Positions 1 through 11,534 of a DNA stretch of 64,000 nt are shown here, in pieces. Below the pieces are notes generated by a model that worked only from the letters and a program-made list of their open reading frames with translations, had not been told where the DNA came from and made no database searches. The DNA is from Hordeum vulgare subsp. vulgare (Eukaryota > Streptophyta > Magnoliopsida > Poales > Poaceae): the NCBI RefSeq assembly GCF_904849725.1, contig NC_058518.1, positions 512,603,225 through 512,667,224 of the forward strand, given 5' to 3'. The translations under genes were made by a program, and so were the position numbers. Every line of letters begins with the position of its first letter. The first letter of the stretch is position 1.

Positions 1-434
1 TCTCACGGCTGCCCGACCACATACCTCCATAGTTTTCCCTCTAGATCGTGTTTCTGCGGAGCTCGGGCGGAGCCCTGCTGAGACAAGATCATCACCAACC
101 TCCGGAGCACCGTCACGCTGCCGGAGAACTCTTCTACCTCTCCGTCTCTCTTGCTGGATCAAGAAGGCCGAGATCATCGTCGAGCTGTACGTGTGCTGAA
201 CGCAGAGGTGCCGTCCGTTCGGTACTAGATCGTGGGACTGATCGCGGGATTGTTCGCGGGGCGGATCGAGGGACGTGAGGACGTTCCACTACATCAACCG
301 CGTTCTCTAACGCTTCTGCTGTACGATCTACAAGGGTACGTAGATCACTCATCCCCTCTCGTAGATGGACATCACCATGATAGGTCTTCGTGCGCGTTGG
401 AAAATTTTTGTTTCCCATGCGACGTTCCCCAACA
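1..434 (+). repeat. 3' part of the 5' LTR (BARE/Angela-like)
   Basis: This segment repeats bases 7112-7535 of the 3' LTR and ends in the expected CA just before the primer binding site. It carries a 10 bp segment (around 196-205) that is missing from the 3' LTR. Apparent ORFs here are LTR sequence, not genes. Confidence 0.93.
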
Positions 435-1691
435 GTGGCATCATGAGCTAGGTTCATGCGTAGATGTCTTCTCGAGTAGAACACAAAAGGTTTTGTGGGC
501 GGTGATGTGCGTTTTGCTGCCCTCCTTAGTCTTTTCTTGATTCCGCGGTATTGTTGGATTGAAGCGGCTTGGACCGACATTACTCGTACGCTTACGAGAG
601 ACTGGTTTCATCGTTACGAGTAACCCCCTTTGCTCAAAGATGACTGGCAAGTGACGGTTTCTCCAACTTTAGTTGAATCGGATTTGACCGAGGAGGTCCT
701 TGGATGAGGTTAAATAGCAACTCATATATCTCCGTTGTGGTGTTTGCGTAAGTAAGATGCGATCCTACTAGATACCCTTGGTCACCACGTAAAACATGCA
801 ACAACAAAATTAGAGGACGTCTAACTTGTTTTTGCAGGGTATGATTGTGATGTGATATGGCCAATGATGTGATGTGATATATTGGATGTATGAGATGATC
901 ATGTTGTAATAGAAATATCGACTTGCACGTCGATGGTACGGCAACCGGCAGGAGCCATAGGGTTGTCTTTATACTAACATATTTGTGCTTGCAGATGCGT
1001 TTACTATTTTTCTAGGATGTAGCTTTAGTAGTAATAGCATAAGTAGCACGACAACCCCGATGGCAACACGTTGATGGATGATCATGGTGTGGCGCCGGTG
1101 ACAAGAAGATCGTGCCGGTGCTTTGGTGATGGAGATCAAGAAGCACGTGATGATGGCCATATCATGTCACTTATGAATTGCATGTGATGTTAATCCTTTT
1201 ATGCACCTTATTTTGCTTAGAACGACGGGAGCATTATGAGGTGATCTCTCACTAAAATTTCAAGACGAAATTGTGTTCTCCCCGACTGTGCACCGTTGCT
1301 ACAGTTCGTCGTTTCGAGACACCACGTGATGATCGGGTGTGATAGACTCAACGTTCACATACAACGGGTGCAAAACAGTTGCGCACGCGGAACACTCGGG
1401 TTAAGCTTGACGAGTCTAGCATGTGCAGACATGGCCTCGAAACACATGAGACCGAAAGGTCGATCATGAATCATATAGTTGATATGATTAGCATAGGGAT
1501 GCTTACCACTGAAACTACTCTCGACTCACGTGATGATCGGACTTGGGATAGTGTAAGTGGATCATGAACCACTCAAATGACTAGAGAGATGTACTTTTTG
1601 AGTGGGAGTTTAGCATATAATTTGATTAAGTTGAACTCTAATTATCTTGAACATAGTCTAAGTCCACTTGAATTTATTTTTGTTGTAGATC
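435..1691 (+). other. Copia leader with primer binding site
   Basis: Directly after the LTR end the bases 436-448 (TGGCATCATGAGC) resemble the initiator-tRNA-Met primer site typical of Copia (TGGTATCAGAGC), with mismatches. The rest is a long untranslated leader of about 1.25 kb, as in BARE elements, which carry dimerisation and packaging signals here. I see no gene in it. Confidence 0.75.
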
Positions 1692-2528
1692 ATGGCTCAC
1701 GCAAGTGTCATCCTGAATTTTAATACGTTCCTAGAGAAAGCTAAGTTGAAAGATGATGGAAGCAACTTTGTAGACTGGGCTCGTAATCTTAAGCTAATCT
1801 TACAAGCTGGAAAGAAGGATTATGTCCTTAATGCTTCGCTAGGAGATGAACCACCCGCTACGGCTGATCAGGATGTTAAGAACGCTTGGTTAGCACGTAA
1901 GGAGGACTACTCAATAGTTCAATGTGCAGTCTTGTATGGCTTAGAACCGGGACTTCAACGTCGCTTTGAGCGTCATGGAGCATTTGAGATGTTCCAGGAG
2001 TTGAAGTTTATCTTTCAGAAGAACGCCCGGATCGAGAGGTATGAGACCTCCGATAAATTCTATGCTTGCAAGATGGAGGAAAACTCGTCTGTCAGTGAAC
2101 ATGTGCTCAAAATGTCTGGGTACTCAAACCGTCTAGCTGAACTGGGGATTGAACTCCCGCAAGAAGCTATCACTGACAGAATCCTTCAATCACTGCCGCC
2201 AAGCTATAAAGGCTTTGTGTTGAACTACAACATGCAAGGGATGAACAAGTCTCCCGGCGAGTTGTTTGCGATGCTGAAAGTCGCAGAGTCTGAACTCCGT
2301 AAAGAGCATCAAGTGTTGATGGTGAGCAAGACCACTAGTTTCAAGAGAAACGGCAAAGGCAAGAAGGGCAATTCGAAGAAGAGCGGCAAGCCTGTTGCCA
2401 ATCCGCCGAAGAAACCCAAGGCTGGACCTAAGCCTGAAACAGAGTGCTTCTATTGCAAGGGTATGGGTCACTGGAAGCGCAATTGCCCCAAATATCTGGC
2501 AGATAAGAAGGCGGGCAAAGAAAAATAA
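1692..2528 (+). CDS. gag: Gag (capsid-nucleocapsid) of BARE/Angela-like Copia
   Basis: The 278-residue protein is the structural Gag that packages the retrotransposon RNA into cytoplasmic virus-like particles. It has an N-terminal capsid-like domain of the UBN2/retrotran_gag type, a Lys/Gly-rich linker, and a CX2CX4HX4C zinc knuckle at residues 252-265 (C-F-Y-C ... H ... C). The start ATG follows the leader and fits the family N-terminus. In BARE elements gag and pol are normally one frame. Here a TAA at 2526-2528, just after the zinc knuckle, separates gag from pol while the frame continues unchanged. Gag itself appears intact. Whether the stop is a private mutation or a family feature cannot be decided from this copy. 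Confidence 0.9.
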   Translation: MAHASVILNFNTFLEKAKLKDDGSNFVDWARNLKLILQAGKKDYVLNASLGDEPPATADQDVKNAWLARKEDYSIVQCAVLYGLEPGLQRRFERHGAFEMFQELKFIFQKNARIERYETSDKFYACKMEENSSVSEHVLKMSGYSNRLAELGIELPQEAITDRILQSLPPSYKGFVLNYNMQGMNKSPGELFAMLKVAESELRKEHQVLMVSKTTSFKRNGKGKKGNSKKSGKPVANPPKKPKAGPKPETECFYCKGMGHWKRNCPKYLADKKAGKEK

Positions 2529-5500
2529 GGTATATTTGATATACATGTTATTGATGTGTACTTAACCGGCTCTCGTAGTAGTGCCTGGGTATTCGATACC
2601 GGTTCTGTTGCTCACATTTGCAACTCGAAGCAGGAACTGCGGAATAGACGAAGGCTGGCGAAAGACGAAGTGACGATGCGCGTAGGAAACGGCTCCAAGG
2701 TTGATGCAATCGCCGTCGGCACAGTGTCACTTCAACTACCATCGGGATTAGTGATGAACTTAAATCATTGTTATTTAGTGCCTGCGTTGAGCATGAACAT
2801 TATATCTGGATCTTGTTTATTGCGAGACGGTTACTCTTTTAAGTCTGAGAATAATGGTTGTTCTATTTCTATGAGTAACATCTTTTATGGTCATGCACCG
2901 AATGTGAGAGGATTGTTCATATTGAATCTTGATAGAGATACGCATATACATAACATTGAGACCAAAAGAGTTAGAGTAAACAATGATAGCGCCATATTTT
3001 TGTGGCACTGCCGCTTGGGTCATATTGGTGTAAAGAGCATGAAGAAACTCCATGTTGATGGACTTTTGGAGTCACTTGACTTTGATTCACTTGACACGTG
3101 CGAACCATGCCTCATGGGCAAGATGACTAAGACTCCGTTCTCCGGAACAATGGAGCGTGCAAGTGACTTGTTGGAAATCATACATACCGATGTGTGTGGT
3201 CCAATGAGCGTGGAGGCACGCGGCGGATATCGTTATTTCCTCACCTTCAGTGACGATTTAAGTAGATATGGTTATGTCTACTTAATGAAGCACAAGTCTG
3301 AAACATTTGAAAAGTTCAAGCAATTTCAGAGTGAAGTAGAAAATCATCGTAACAAGAAGATCAAGTTCCTACGGTCTGATCGTGGGGGTGAATATCTGAG
3401 TTTCGAGTTTGGTACTCACTTAAGACAATGTGGAATTGTTTCGCAGTTAACACCGCCCGGAACACCACAGCGTAATGGTGTGTCCGAACGTCGTAATCGT
3501 ACTTTATTAGAGATGGTGCGATCTATGATGTCTCTTACTGATTTGCCGTTATCATTTTGGGGTTATGCATTAGAAACAGCAGCATTCACTTTAAATAGGG
3601 CACCATCGAAATCCGTTGAGACGACACCATACGAACTGTGGTATGGCAAAAAGCCAAAGTTGTCGTTTCTTAAAGTTTGGGGATGTGATGCTTATGTCAA
3701 AAAGCTTCAGCCTGAAAAGCTGGAACCCAAAGCGAAAAAGTGCGTCTTCATAGGTTACCCAAAAGAGACAGTTGGGTACACCTTCTATCTCAAATCCGAG
3801 GGCAAAGTGTTTGTTGCTAAGAACGGAACTTTTCTCGAGAAGGAGTTTCTTTTGAGAGAATTGAGTGGGAGGAAGATAGAACTTGACGAGGTTGTCGAAC
3901 CTCTCATCCCTCTGGATGGTGGCGTAGGGCAAGGGGAAACCTCTGTCATTGCGACGCCGGTTGAGGAGGAAGTTAATGATGATGATCATGAAACTCCAGT
4001 TCAAGTTTCTGTTGAACCACGCAGGTCGACGAGATCACGCGCTGCTCCAGAGTGGTGCGGTAATCCCGTCTTATCAATCATGTTGTTAGACAACAATGAA
4101 CCTGCAAATTATGAAGAAGCAATGGTGGGCCCAGATTCCAACAAATGGCTAGAAGCCATGAAATCCGAGAGAGGATCCATGTATGAGAACAAAGTGAGGA
4201 CTTTGGAGATGCTGCCTGAGGGCCGCAAGGCTGTTCAGAACAAATGGATCTTTAAGAAGAAGACGGACGCTGACGGTAATGTGACCGTTTATAAAGCTCA
4301 ACTTGTGGCAAAGGGTTTTTCACAAGTTCCAGGAATTGACTACGATGAGACTTTCTCTCCCGTAGCGATGCTTAAGTCCGTCAGAATCATGTTAGCAATA
4401 GCTGCATTTTTCGATTATGAAATCTGGCAGATGGATGTCAAAACGGCGTTCCTTAACGGTTTCCTTAAGGAAGAGTTGTATATGATGCAACCCGAAGGTT
4501 TTGTCGATCCTAAAAATGCTGACAAGGTGTGCAAGCTCCAGCGATCCATTTATGGACTAGTGCAAGCATCTCGGAGTTGGAACAAGCGCTTTGATGAGGT
4601 GATCAAAGCATTTGGGTTTATACAAGTGGTTGGAGAATCTTGTATTTACAAGAAAGTGAGTGGGAGCTCTGTGGTGTTTCTAATATTATATGTGGATGAC
4701 ATATTACTGATTGGAAACAACGTAGAGCTTTTGGAGAGCATAAAAGGTTACTTGAATAAAAGTTTCTCTATGAAGGACCTAGGAGAAGCTGCTTACATTC
4801 TAAGCATTAAGATCTATAGGGATAGATCAAAACGCCTGATAGGACTTTCACAAAGCACATACCTTGATAAAGTTTTGAAGAGGTTCAAAATGGAACAGTC
4901 CAAGAAAGGGTTCTTGCCGGTGTTACAAGGTACGAGATTGAGTAAGACTCAGTGCCCAGCAACTGATGAAGATAGAGAGCATATGTGCTCCGTCCCCTAT
5001 GCTTCAGCCATAGGCTCTATCATGTATGCAATGCTGTGCACTAGACCGGATGTTAGCCTGGCCATAAGTATGGCAGGTAGGTTCCAGAGTAATCCAGGAG
5101 TGGATCACTGGACGGCGGTCAAGAATATCCTGAAGTACCTGAAAAGGACTAAGGAGATGTTTCTCGTGTATGGAGGTGACGAAGAGCTCGCCGTAAAAGG
5201 TTATGTCGATGCAAGCTTTGACACAGATCCGGACGACTCTAAGTCGCAAACCGGATACGTATTTATTCTTAATGGGGGTGCAGTAAGCTGGTGCAGTTCC
5301 AAGCAAAGCGTCGTAGCAGATTCTACATGTGAAGCGGAGTACATGGCTGCCTCGGAGGCGGCTAAGGAGGGTGTCTGGATGAAGTAGTTCATGACGGATC
5401 TTGGAGTAGTGCCAAGTGCACTGGATCCAATAACCTTATTCTGTGACAACACTGGTGCCATTGCCTTAGCAAAGGAACCAAGGTTTCACAAGAAGACCAG

Positions 5501-5672
5501 ACACATCAAACGACGCTTGAACCTCATCCGCGACTACGTCGAGGAGGAGGACGTAAATATATGCAAAGTGCACACGGATCTGAATGTAGCAGACCCGCTG
5601 ACTAAACCTCTTCCACGGCCAAAACATGATCGACACCAGAACTGTATGGGTGTTAGATTTATTACAATGTAA
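2529..5672 (+). pseudogene. pol: Copia pol: protease, integrase, RT, RNase H, with an in-frame stop
   Basis: The frame continues from gag. First comes an aspartic protease with D-T-G-S around 2595. The integrase follows, with an HHCC zinc finger (about 3005-3120) and D, D and E catalytic residues near 3187, 3380 and 3486. Reverse transcriptase has Y-V-D-D at 4689-4700. RNase H begins near 5200. A TAG at 5385-5387 cuts the frame inside RNase H, before the last catalytic aspartate (in L-F-C-D-N-T-G-A near 5440). The remaining 93 codons continue in the same frame to 5672. There is no ATG directly after the gag stop; the first in-frame one is at 2556. The copy could at best supply protease, integrase and RT if the first stop were bypassed. 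Confidence 0.9.
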
Positions 5673-5711
5673 TTCACATGGTGATGTGAGGGCTAGATTA
5701 TTGACTCTAGT

Positions 5712-5725
5712 GCAAGTGGGAGACT
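5712..5725 (+). other. Polypurine tract next to 3' LTR
   Basis: A purine-rich stretch (GCAAGTGGGAGAC) directly precedes the LTR start TGTTGG, as expected for the plus-strand primer of reverse transcription. Confidence 0.8.
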
Positions 5726-7535
5726 GTTGGAATTATGCCCTAGAGGCAATAATAAATGTATAGTTATTATTATAATTCCTGTGTCAAGATAATAGTTTAT
5801 TATCCATGCTATAATTGTATTGAATGAAGACTCATTTACATGTGTGGATACATAGACAAAACACCGTCCCTAGCATGCCTCTAGTTGGCTAGCCAGTTGA
5901 TCGATGATAATCAGTGTCTTCTGATTATGAACAAGGTGTTGTTGCTTGATAACTGGATCACGTCATTAGGAGAATCACGTGATGGACTAGACCCAAACTA
6001 ATAGACGTAGCATGTTGATCGTGTCATTTTGTTGCTACTGTTTTCTGCGTGTCAAGTATTTATTCCTATGACCATGAGATCATATAACTCACTGACACCG
6101 GAGGAATGCTTTGTGTGTATCAAACGTCGCAACGTAACTGGGTGACTATAAAGATGCTCTACAGGTATCTCCGAAGGTGTTAGTTGAGTTAGTATGGATC
6201 AAGACTGGGATTTGTCACTCCGTGTGACGGAGAGGTATCTCGGGGCCCACTCGGTAATACAACATCACACACAAGCCTTGCAAGCAATGTAACTTAGTGT
6301 AAGTTGCGGGATCTTGTATTACGGAACGAGTAAAGAGACTTGCCGGTAAAACGAGATTGAAATAGGTATGCAGATACTGACGATCGAATCTCGGGCAAGT
6401 AACATACCGAAGGACAAAGGGAATGACATACGGGATTATGCGAATCCTTGGCACTGAGGTTCAAGCGATAAGATCTTCGTAGAATATGTAGGATCCAATA
6501 TGGGCATCCAGGTCCCGCTATTGGATATTGACCGAGGAGTCTCTCGGGTCATGTCTACATAGTTCTCGAACCCGCATGGTCTGCACACTTAAGGTTCGAC
6601 GTTGTTTTATGCGTATTTGAGTTGTATGGTTGGTTACCGAATGTTGTTCGGAGTCCCGGATGAGATCACGGACGTCACGAGGGTTTCCGGAATAGTCCGG
6701 AAACGAAGATTGATATATAGGATGACCTCATTTGATTACCGGAAGGTTTTCGGAGTTACCGGGAATGTACCGGGAATGACGAATGGGTTCCGGGAGTTCA
6801 CCGGAGGGGGGCAACCCACTCTGGGGAAGCCCATAGGCATTTGGGGGGTCACACCAGCCCTTAGTGGGCTGGTGGGACAGCCCACCAATCCCCTATGCGC
6901 CAAGAGAGAAAAAATCAAAGGAAGGAAAAAAAAAGGAAGTGGGAAGGGGGAAGGACTCCCTCCCACCAAACCAAGTAGGACTCGGTTTGGGGGGGGAGAG
7001 TCCTCCCCCCCTGGCTCGGCCGACCCCTTGGGGATCCCTTGGACCCCAAGGCAAGGTCCCCCTCCCTCCTCCTATATATATGGGGCTTTTAGGGCAGATT
7101 TGAGACGACTTTCTCACGGCTGCCCGACCACATACCTCCATAGTTTTCCCTCTAGATCGTGTTTCTGCGGAGCTCGGGCGGAGCCCTGCTGAGACAAGAT
7201 CATCACCAACCTCCGGAGCGCCGTCACGCTGCTGGAGAACTCTTCTACCTCTCCGTCTCTCTTGCTGGATCAAGAAGGCCGAGATCATCGTCGAGTTGTA
7301 CGTGTGATGTGCCGTCCGTTCGGTACTAGATCGTGGGACTGATCGCGGGATTGTTCGCGGGGCGGATCGAGGGACGTGAGGACGTTCCACTACATCAACC
7401 GCGTTCTCTAACGCTTCTGCTGTACGATCTACAAGGGTACGTAGATCACTCATCCCCTCTCGTAGATGGACATCACCATGATAGGTCTTCGTGCGCGTAG
7501 GAAAATTTTTGTTTCCCATGCGACGTTCCCCAACA
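5726..7535 (+). repeat. 3' LTR of BARE/Angela-like Copia
   Basis: It starts TGTTGGAATT and ends CCCCAACA (TG...CA). Length is 1810 bp, typical of BARE/WIS/Angela. ORFs of 196 and 245 codons seen across it have no protein similarity I recognise and overlap the repeat, so they are not called. Confidence 0.93.
7072..7083 (+). promoter_or_regulatory. LTR promoter TATA box
   Basis: CTATATATATGG lies in a CT-rich context about 450 bp before the LTR end, the place where BARE-type LTRs start transcription. Confidence 0.7.
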
Positions 7536-8457
7536 ATATGGTTGGTTACCGAATGTTGTTCGGAGTCCCGGATGAGATCATGGATGTCACGAGGGTTTCC
7601 GGAATGGCCCGGAGACGAAGATTGATACATATGATGACCTCATTTGATTACCGGAAAGTTTTCGGCATTACCGGGAATGTACCGGGAGTGGCGAATGGGT
7701 TCCGGATGTTCACCGAGGGAGGGGGGCAGCCCACCCGGGGGAAGCCCATAGGCCTTAGGGGTGCCACCCAGCAGAGGCCCTATGCGCAGGAGAGAAAGAA
7801 ATCAAAGAGAAAAGAAAAAAAGGGGAAGTGGGAAAGTGGAGAAGGACTCCACCTTCCAATCCTAGTTGGACTAGGATTGGAAGGGGATGACTTCCCCCCT
7901 TGCTTCGGCCGACCCCTTGGGGCTCTCTTGATCCTCAAGGCAGGTCCCTCCCCCTCCCTCCTATATATACTGAGGTATTAGGGCTGATTTGAGACAACTT
8001 TGCCACGGCAGCCCGACCACATACCTCCACGGTTTTTCCTGTAGATCGCGTTTCTGCGGAGCTCGGGCGGAGCCCTGCTGAGATTAGATCACCACCAACC
8101 TCCGGAGCACTGTCGCGCTGCCGTAGAACTCATCTACTTCTCCGTCTCTCTTACTGGATCAAGAAGGCTGAGATCATCGTCGAGCTGTACGTGTGCTGAA
8201 CGCGGAGGTGCCGTCTGTTCGGCACTAGATCGGAGCGGATCGTGGGACGGATCACGGGACGGTTCGTGGGATGGTTCGCGGGGCGGATCGAGGGACGTGA
8301 GGACGTTCCACTACATCAACCGCGTTTCTTAACGCTTCTGCTGAGCCATCTACAAGGGTACGTAGATCGGAAATCTCCTCTCGTAGATGAACATCACCAT
8401 GTTAGGTATTGCGTGTGTGTAGGAATTTTTTTTGTTTCCCATGCGACGTTCGCCCAC
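7536..8457 (+). repeat. Truncated second LTR of the same Copia family (host LTR)
   Basis: It starts abruptly within LTR sequence equivalent to about 6620 and runs to an LTR-like end near 8457. It includes its own CT-rich TATA region near 7965. The missing 5' part must lie upstream of the window if the first element inserted here. It differs from the 3' LTR by many substitutions and indels, so it is an older copy. Confidence 0.85.
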
Positions 8458-9055
8458 AGTCCATGTGGAAGAGCGTCAAGCCAAGAAATTGAGCCCTGTA
8501 TGCGGTTGCGGCCGTGTCGACATGCTTCCAAACAATGTCAACTTCGGCTTGGTCATTAAGAGGAAAGTCGTTCACAAGCATCCATAAGGAGAAAAGTTCT
8601 CGGACATGGGCCTCGAAGACGATGGTTTGGGGTTTCATATTTGTCATCCATGCATTCCTGCGAAGCGACTCCGAAACTTTCCAGTTCTTTCTAGTGGAGG
8701 CTTCATGAATCAGAGGAGCAATATCTCTAGGCTTGGGGCCAAGCAACCATGGGGAGTCCCAGAAAGGTGTTTTAGCCCCATTCCGTAAGATGATGGTGGT
8801 GGAAGCATAAAAGAACTCAAGGTCTTGAGTGATACACGGGTTTCCCAACCCAACCCTAAACTTTTTAGGCTCCTTCCATTCATTCCATGGCTAGCGTAAG
8901 CGCGACCCTCAGTACTGGTCATGCAGGTACGAACGCAATGGATGGAAATAAGAATACCCGAGATTCCCCGGTCAAGATTGCGCCAAAGAGACAAGGGATC
9001 ATACTGAAGCTACCCAGGCTAGCCGTAAAGCTCGCGTATCCAAGAACAATTATTT
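8458..9055 (-). pseudogene. L1-type LINE fragment, C-terminal region before zf-RVT (copy A)
   Basis: The minus frame encodes the region between RT and the RVT zinc-binding domain of plant L1 elements, including K-T-P-F-W-D-S-P-W-L and D-I-A-P-L-I-H-E-A-S. A near-identical copy lies at 27312-27890. The 3' part of this LINE is missing because the LTR at 7536-8457 abuts it, so the LTR element inserted into the LINE. The frame has stops and shifts; no function remains. Confidence 0.75.
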
Positions 9056-9238
9056 AGATACAAAAAATATATTTATTTTGAGAAAACACATCTTCTGATA
9101 TTTGTCATGCTGTCCTAACGAACATGATGGTTATTGCTCTAGTTGTCGTCGGAAGAATGGTGGCTCTGTTGTGCAACTGGTGTTGCCGTGCCGTTGGGCT
9201 TTATTTTCTCCATGAAGAACACGACATTTTGTCCTCTC
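9056..9238. repeat. Flank segment of the tRNA-Val duplication unit (copy A)
   Basis: This stretch has recognisable copies at 21725-21860, 22310-22440 and 27890-28075 (the last partly inverted). It carries no gene. The RTE LINE starts at about 9239 and interrupts the unit, which resumes at 11535. Confidence 0.7.
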
Positions 9239-11534
9239 TAGAAGAGAAGACAGACGCGCTTCCATTGATTGTAAAGCGATACCTGGAGAGAGTGTTGACC
9301 CTCAACATAAGCTTGTGGTTGCTGACTTTCGCTTTAGGATTCGTGTCCAACGGGATAAGCGCGCCAAAGTCACTAGAACGAAGTGGTGAAAGCTCAAGGG
9401 GGAGGCATCCCAGGCTTTCAGGGAGAGGGTCATTAAGGAGGGCCCTTGGGAGGAAGGAGGCAATGCTAACTTGATGTGGACGAGTATGGCGACCTTCTTG
9501 TGGAAGGTCGTTGTAGAGGAGTTTGGGGTGATCAAGGGAAGTAGAAGGGAAGCTAAGGACACCTGGTGGTGGAACGATTAGGTCCAGAAGGTTATTAGGG
9601 AGAAGAAGGACTGTTTTAGATGCCTATATCTGGACAGGAGTGCAGCTAACATGGAGAAGTATAAGGTGGCGAAGAAGGCTGCAAAGCGGGCGGTGAGTGA
9701 AGCGAGAGGTCGGGCGTATGAGGACCTCTACCAACATTTAAGCACTAAGGAAGGCGAAAGGGACATCTATAAGATGGCCAAGATTAGGGAGAGGAAGACG
9801 AGGGATGTCGGCGAAGTCAAATGCATCAAGGACGGAGATGATCAGCTTCTTGTGAAGGATGAGGCGATCAAGCGTAGATGGCGGGAGTACTTTGACAACC
9901 TTTACAATGGAGAGCTTGACAGCTCTACCATTGAGCTAGACGACTCCTTTGATGATACCAGCATGTGCTTTGTGCAACGTATCCAGGAGTGTGAGGTTAA
10001 GGAGGCGTTAAAAAGGATGAAAGTAGGCAAGGCGATGGGTCCTGATGGTATCCCCATCGAGATGTGGAGAGGCCTTGGAGACATAGCGATAGTATGGCTA
10101 ACTAAGCTTTTCAACCTCATTTTTTCGGTCAAACAAGATGCCCGAAGAATGGAGGCGGAGTATTTTAGTACCTATCTTTAAGAACAAGGGGGATGTTCAA
10201 AGTTGTACTAATTACCGCGGAATCAAGCTGATGAGCCATACTATGAAGCTATGGGAGAGAGTCATTGGACACCGCTTAAGAAGGTTGACAAGCGTGACCA
10301 AAAACCAATTTGGTTTCATGCCTGGGAGGTCTACCATGGAAGCCATCTTCTTGGTACGACAACTGATGGAGAGATACAGGGAGCAAAAGAAGGACCTTCA
10401 TATGGTGTTCATTGATTTGGAGAAGGCCTATGATAAGATACCTCGAAATGTCATGTGGTGGGCCTTGGAGAAACACAAAGTCCCAATAAAGTACATTACC
10501 CTCATCAAGGATATGTATGAGAATGTTGTGACAAGTGTTCGAACAAGTGATGGCGACACCGATGACTTTCCGATTAGAATAGGGCTACACCAAGGGTCAG
10601 CTTTGAGCCCTTATCTCTTTGATTTGGTGATGGATGAGGTCACAAGGGATATACAAGGAGATATCCCATGGTGTATGCTCTTTGCGAATGATGTGGTGCT
10701 ATTCGATGATAGCCGAACGGGGGTTAATAGAAAGTTAGAGTTATGGAGGCGGACTCTAGAATCGAAAGGTTTTAGGCTTAGTAGAACTAAAACTGAATAC
10801 ATGAGGTGCAGTTTTAGTGCTACTAGGCACGAGGATGGAGAGGTTAGCCTTGGTGGGCAGGTGGTACCGGAGAGAGACACGTTTTGATATTTGGGGTCCA
10901 TGTTGCAGAAGGATGGCGATATCGATGAATACGTGGGCCACCGAATCAAGGCTGGGTGGATAAAGTGGCGCCAAGCTTCTGGCGTACTCTGTGACAAGAG
11001 AGTGCCACAAAAGCTAAAAGGCAGGTTTTATAGGACATCTATCCGACCTGCGATGTTGTATGACGCGGAGTGTTGGCCAACCATGAGACGACATATCCAA
11101 CAGTTAGGTGTAGCAGAGATGCGCATGTTGAGATGGATATGTGGCCACACAAGGAAGGATCGGGTACGGAATGACGATATACGAGAGAGACTTGGGGTAG
11201 CACCGATTGAAGAGAAGCTGTTCCAACATCGTCTCAAATGGTTTGGACATATTCAACGGAGGCCACCGGAAGCGCCGGTACATAGCGGACGGATAAAGCG
11301 TGCTGAGAATGTTAAGAGGGGTCATGGGAGACCAAACTTGACATGGGAGGAGTCCGTTAAGAGAGACCTGAAGGTTTGGAATATCGACAAAGACTTAGCC
11401 ATGGACAGGGATGCGTGGAAGTTAGTTATCCACGTTCGAGAGCCATGACTTGGCTTCGAGATCTTATGGGTTTAAACTCTAGCCTACCCCAACTTGTTTG
11501 GGACTGAAAGGCTTGGTTGTTGTTGTTGTTGTAA
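9239..11534 (+). pseudogene. 5'-truncated RTE-clade LINE retrotransposon (RT and C-terminal domain)
   Basis: The coding part starts at the end of the endonuclease region and covers the linker, reverse transcriptase (9980-10780) and the C-terminal RTE domain, which ends at a stop at 11446-11448. RT signatures include G-P-D-G-I-P near 10036, [10 protein letters not shown] near 10405 and [10 protein letters not shown] near 10587. The lesions are a stop at 9580-9582, a one-base frameshift near 10130, and a stop at 10885-10887. The catalytic F-A-D-D box reads F-A-N-D near 10682. The 3' end is a short (TTG)n tail at about 11516-11532, characteristic of plant RTE. It is an inactive copy inserted into the tRNA-Val duplication unit. 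Confidence 0.9.

Larger units (their letters stand above)
1..7535 (+). mobile_element. BARE/WIS/Angela-like Ty1-Copia retrotransposon, 5' end outside window
   Basis: The order is LTR part, primer binding site, leader, gag, protease, integrase, reverse transcriptase, RNase H, polypurine tract and a full 3' LTR. This order (integrase before RT) defines Copia. The LTR start TGTTGGAATTATGCCCTAG and its 1810 bp length match the BARE/WIS/Angela group of Triticeae. The element cannot make a full polyprotein because two in-frame stops (2526-2528 and 5385-5387) split it. Window bases 1-434 align with 7112-7535 with about five substitutions and one 10 bp gap by eye, which suggests a fairly young insertion. 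The element ends exactly where a truncated second LTR of the same family starts, so it was inserted into that LTR. Confidence 0.93.

Noticed and set aside
6602..7630. ORFs of 196 (plus) and 245 (minus) codons
   Set aside because: They lie wholly within the 3' LTR on opposite strands and show no protein family features.
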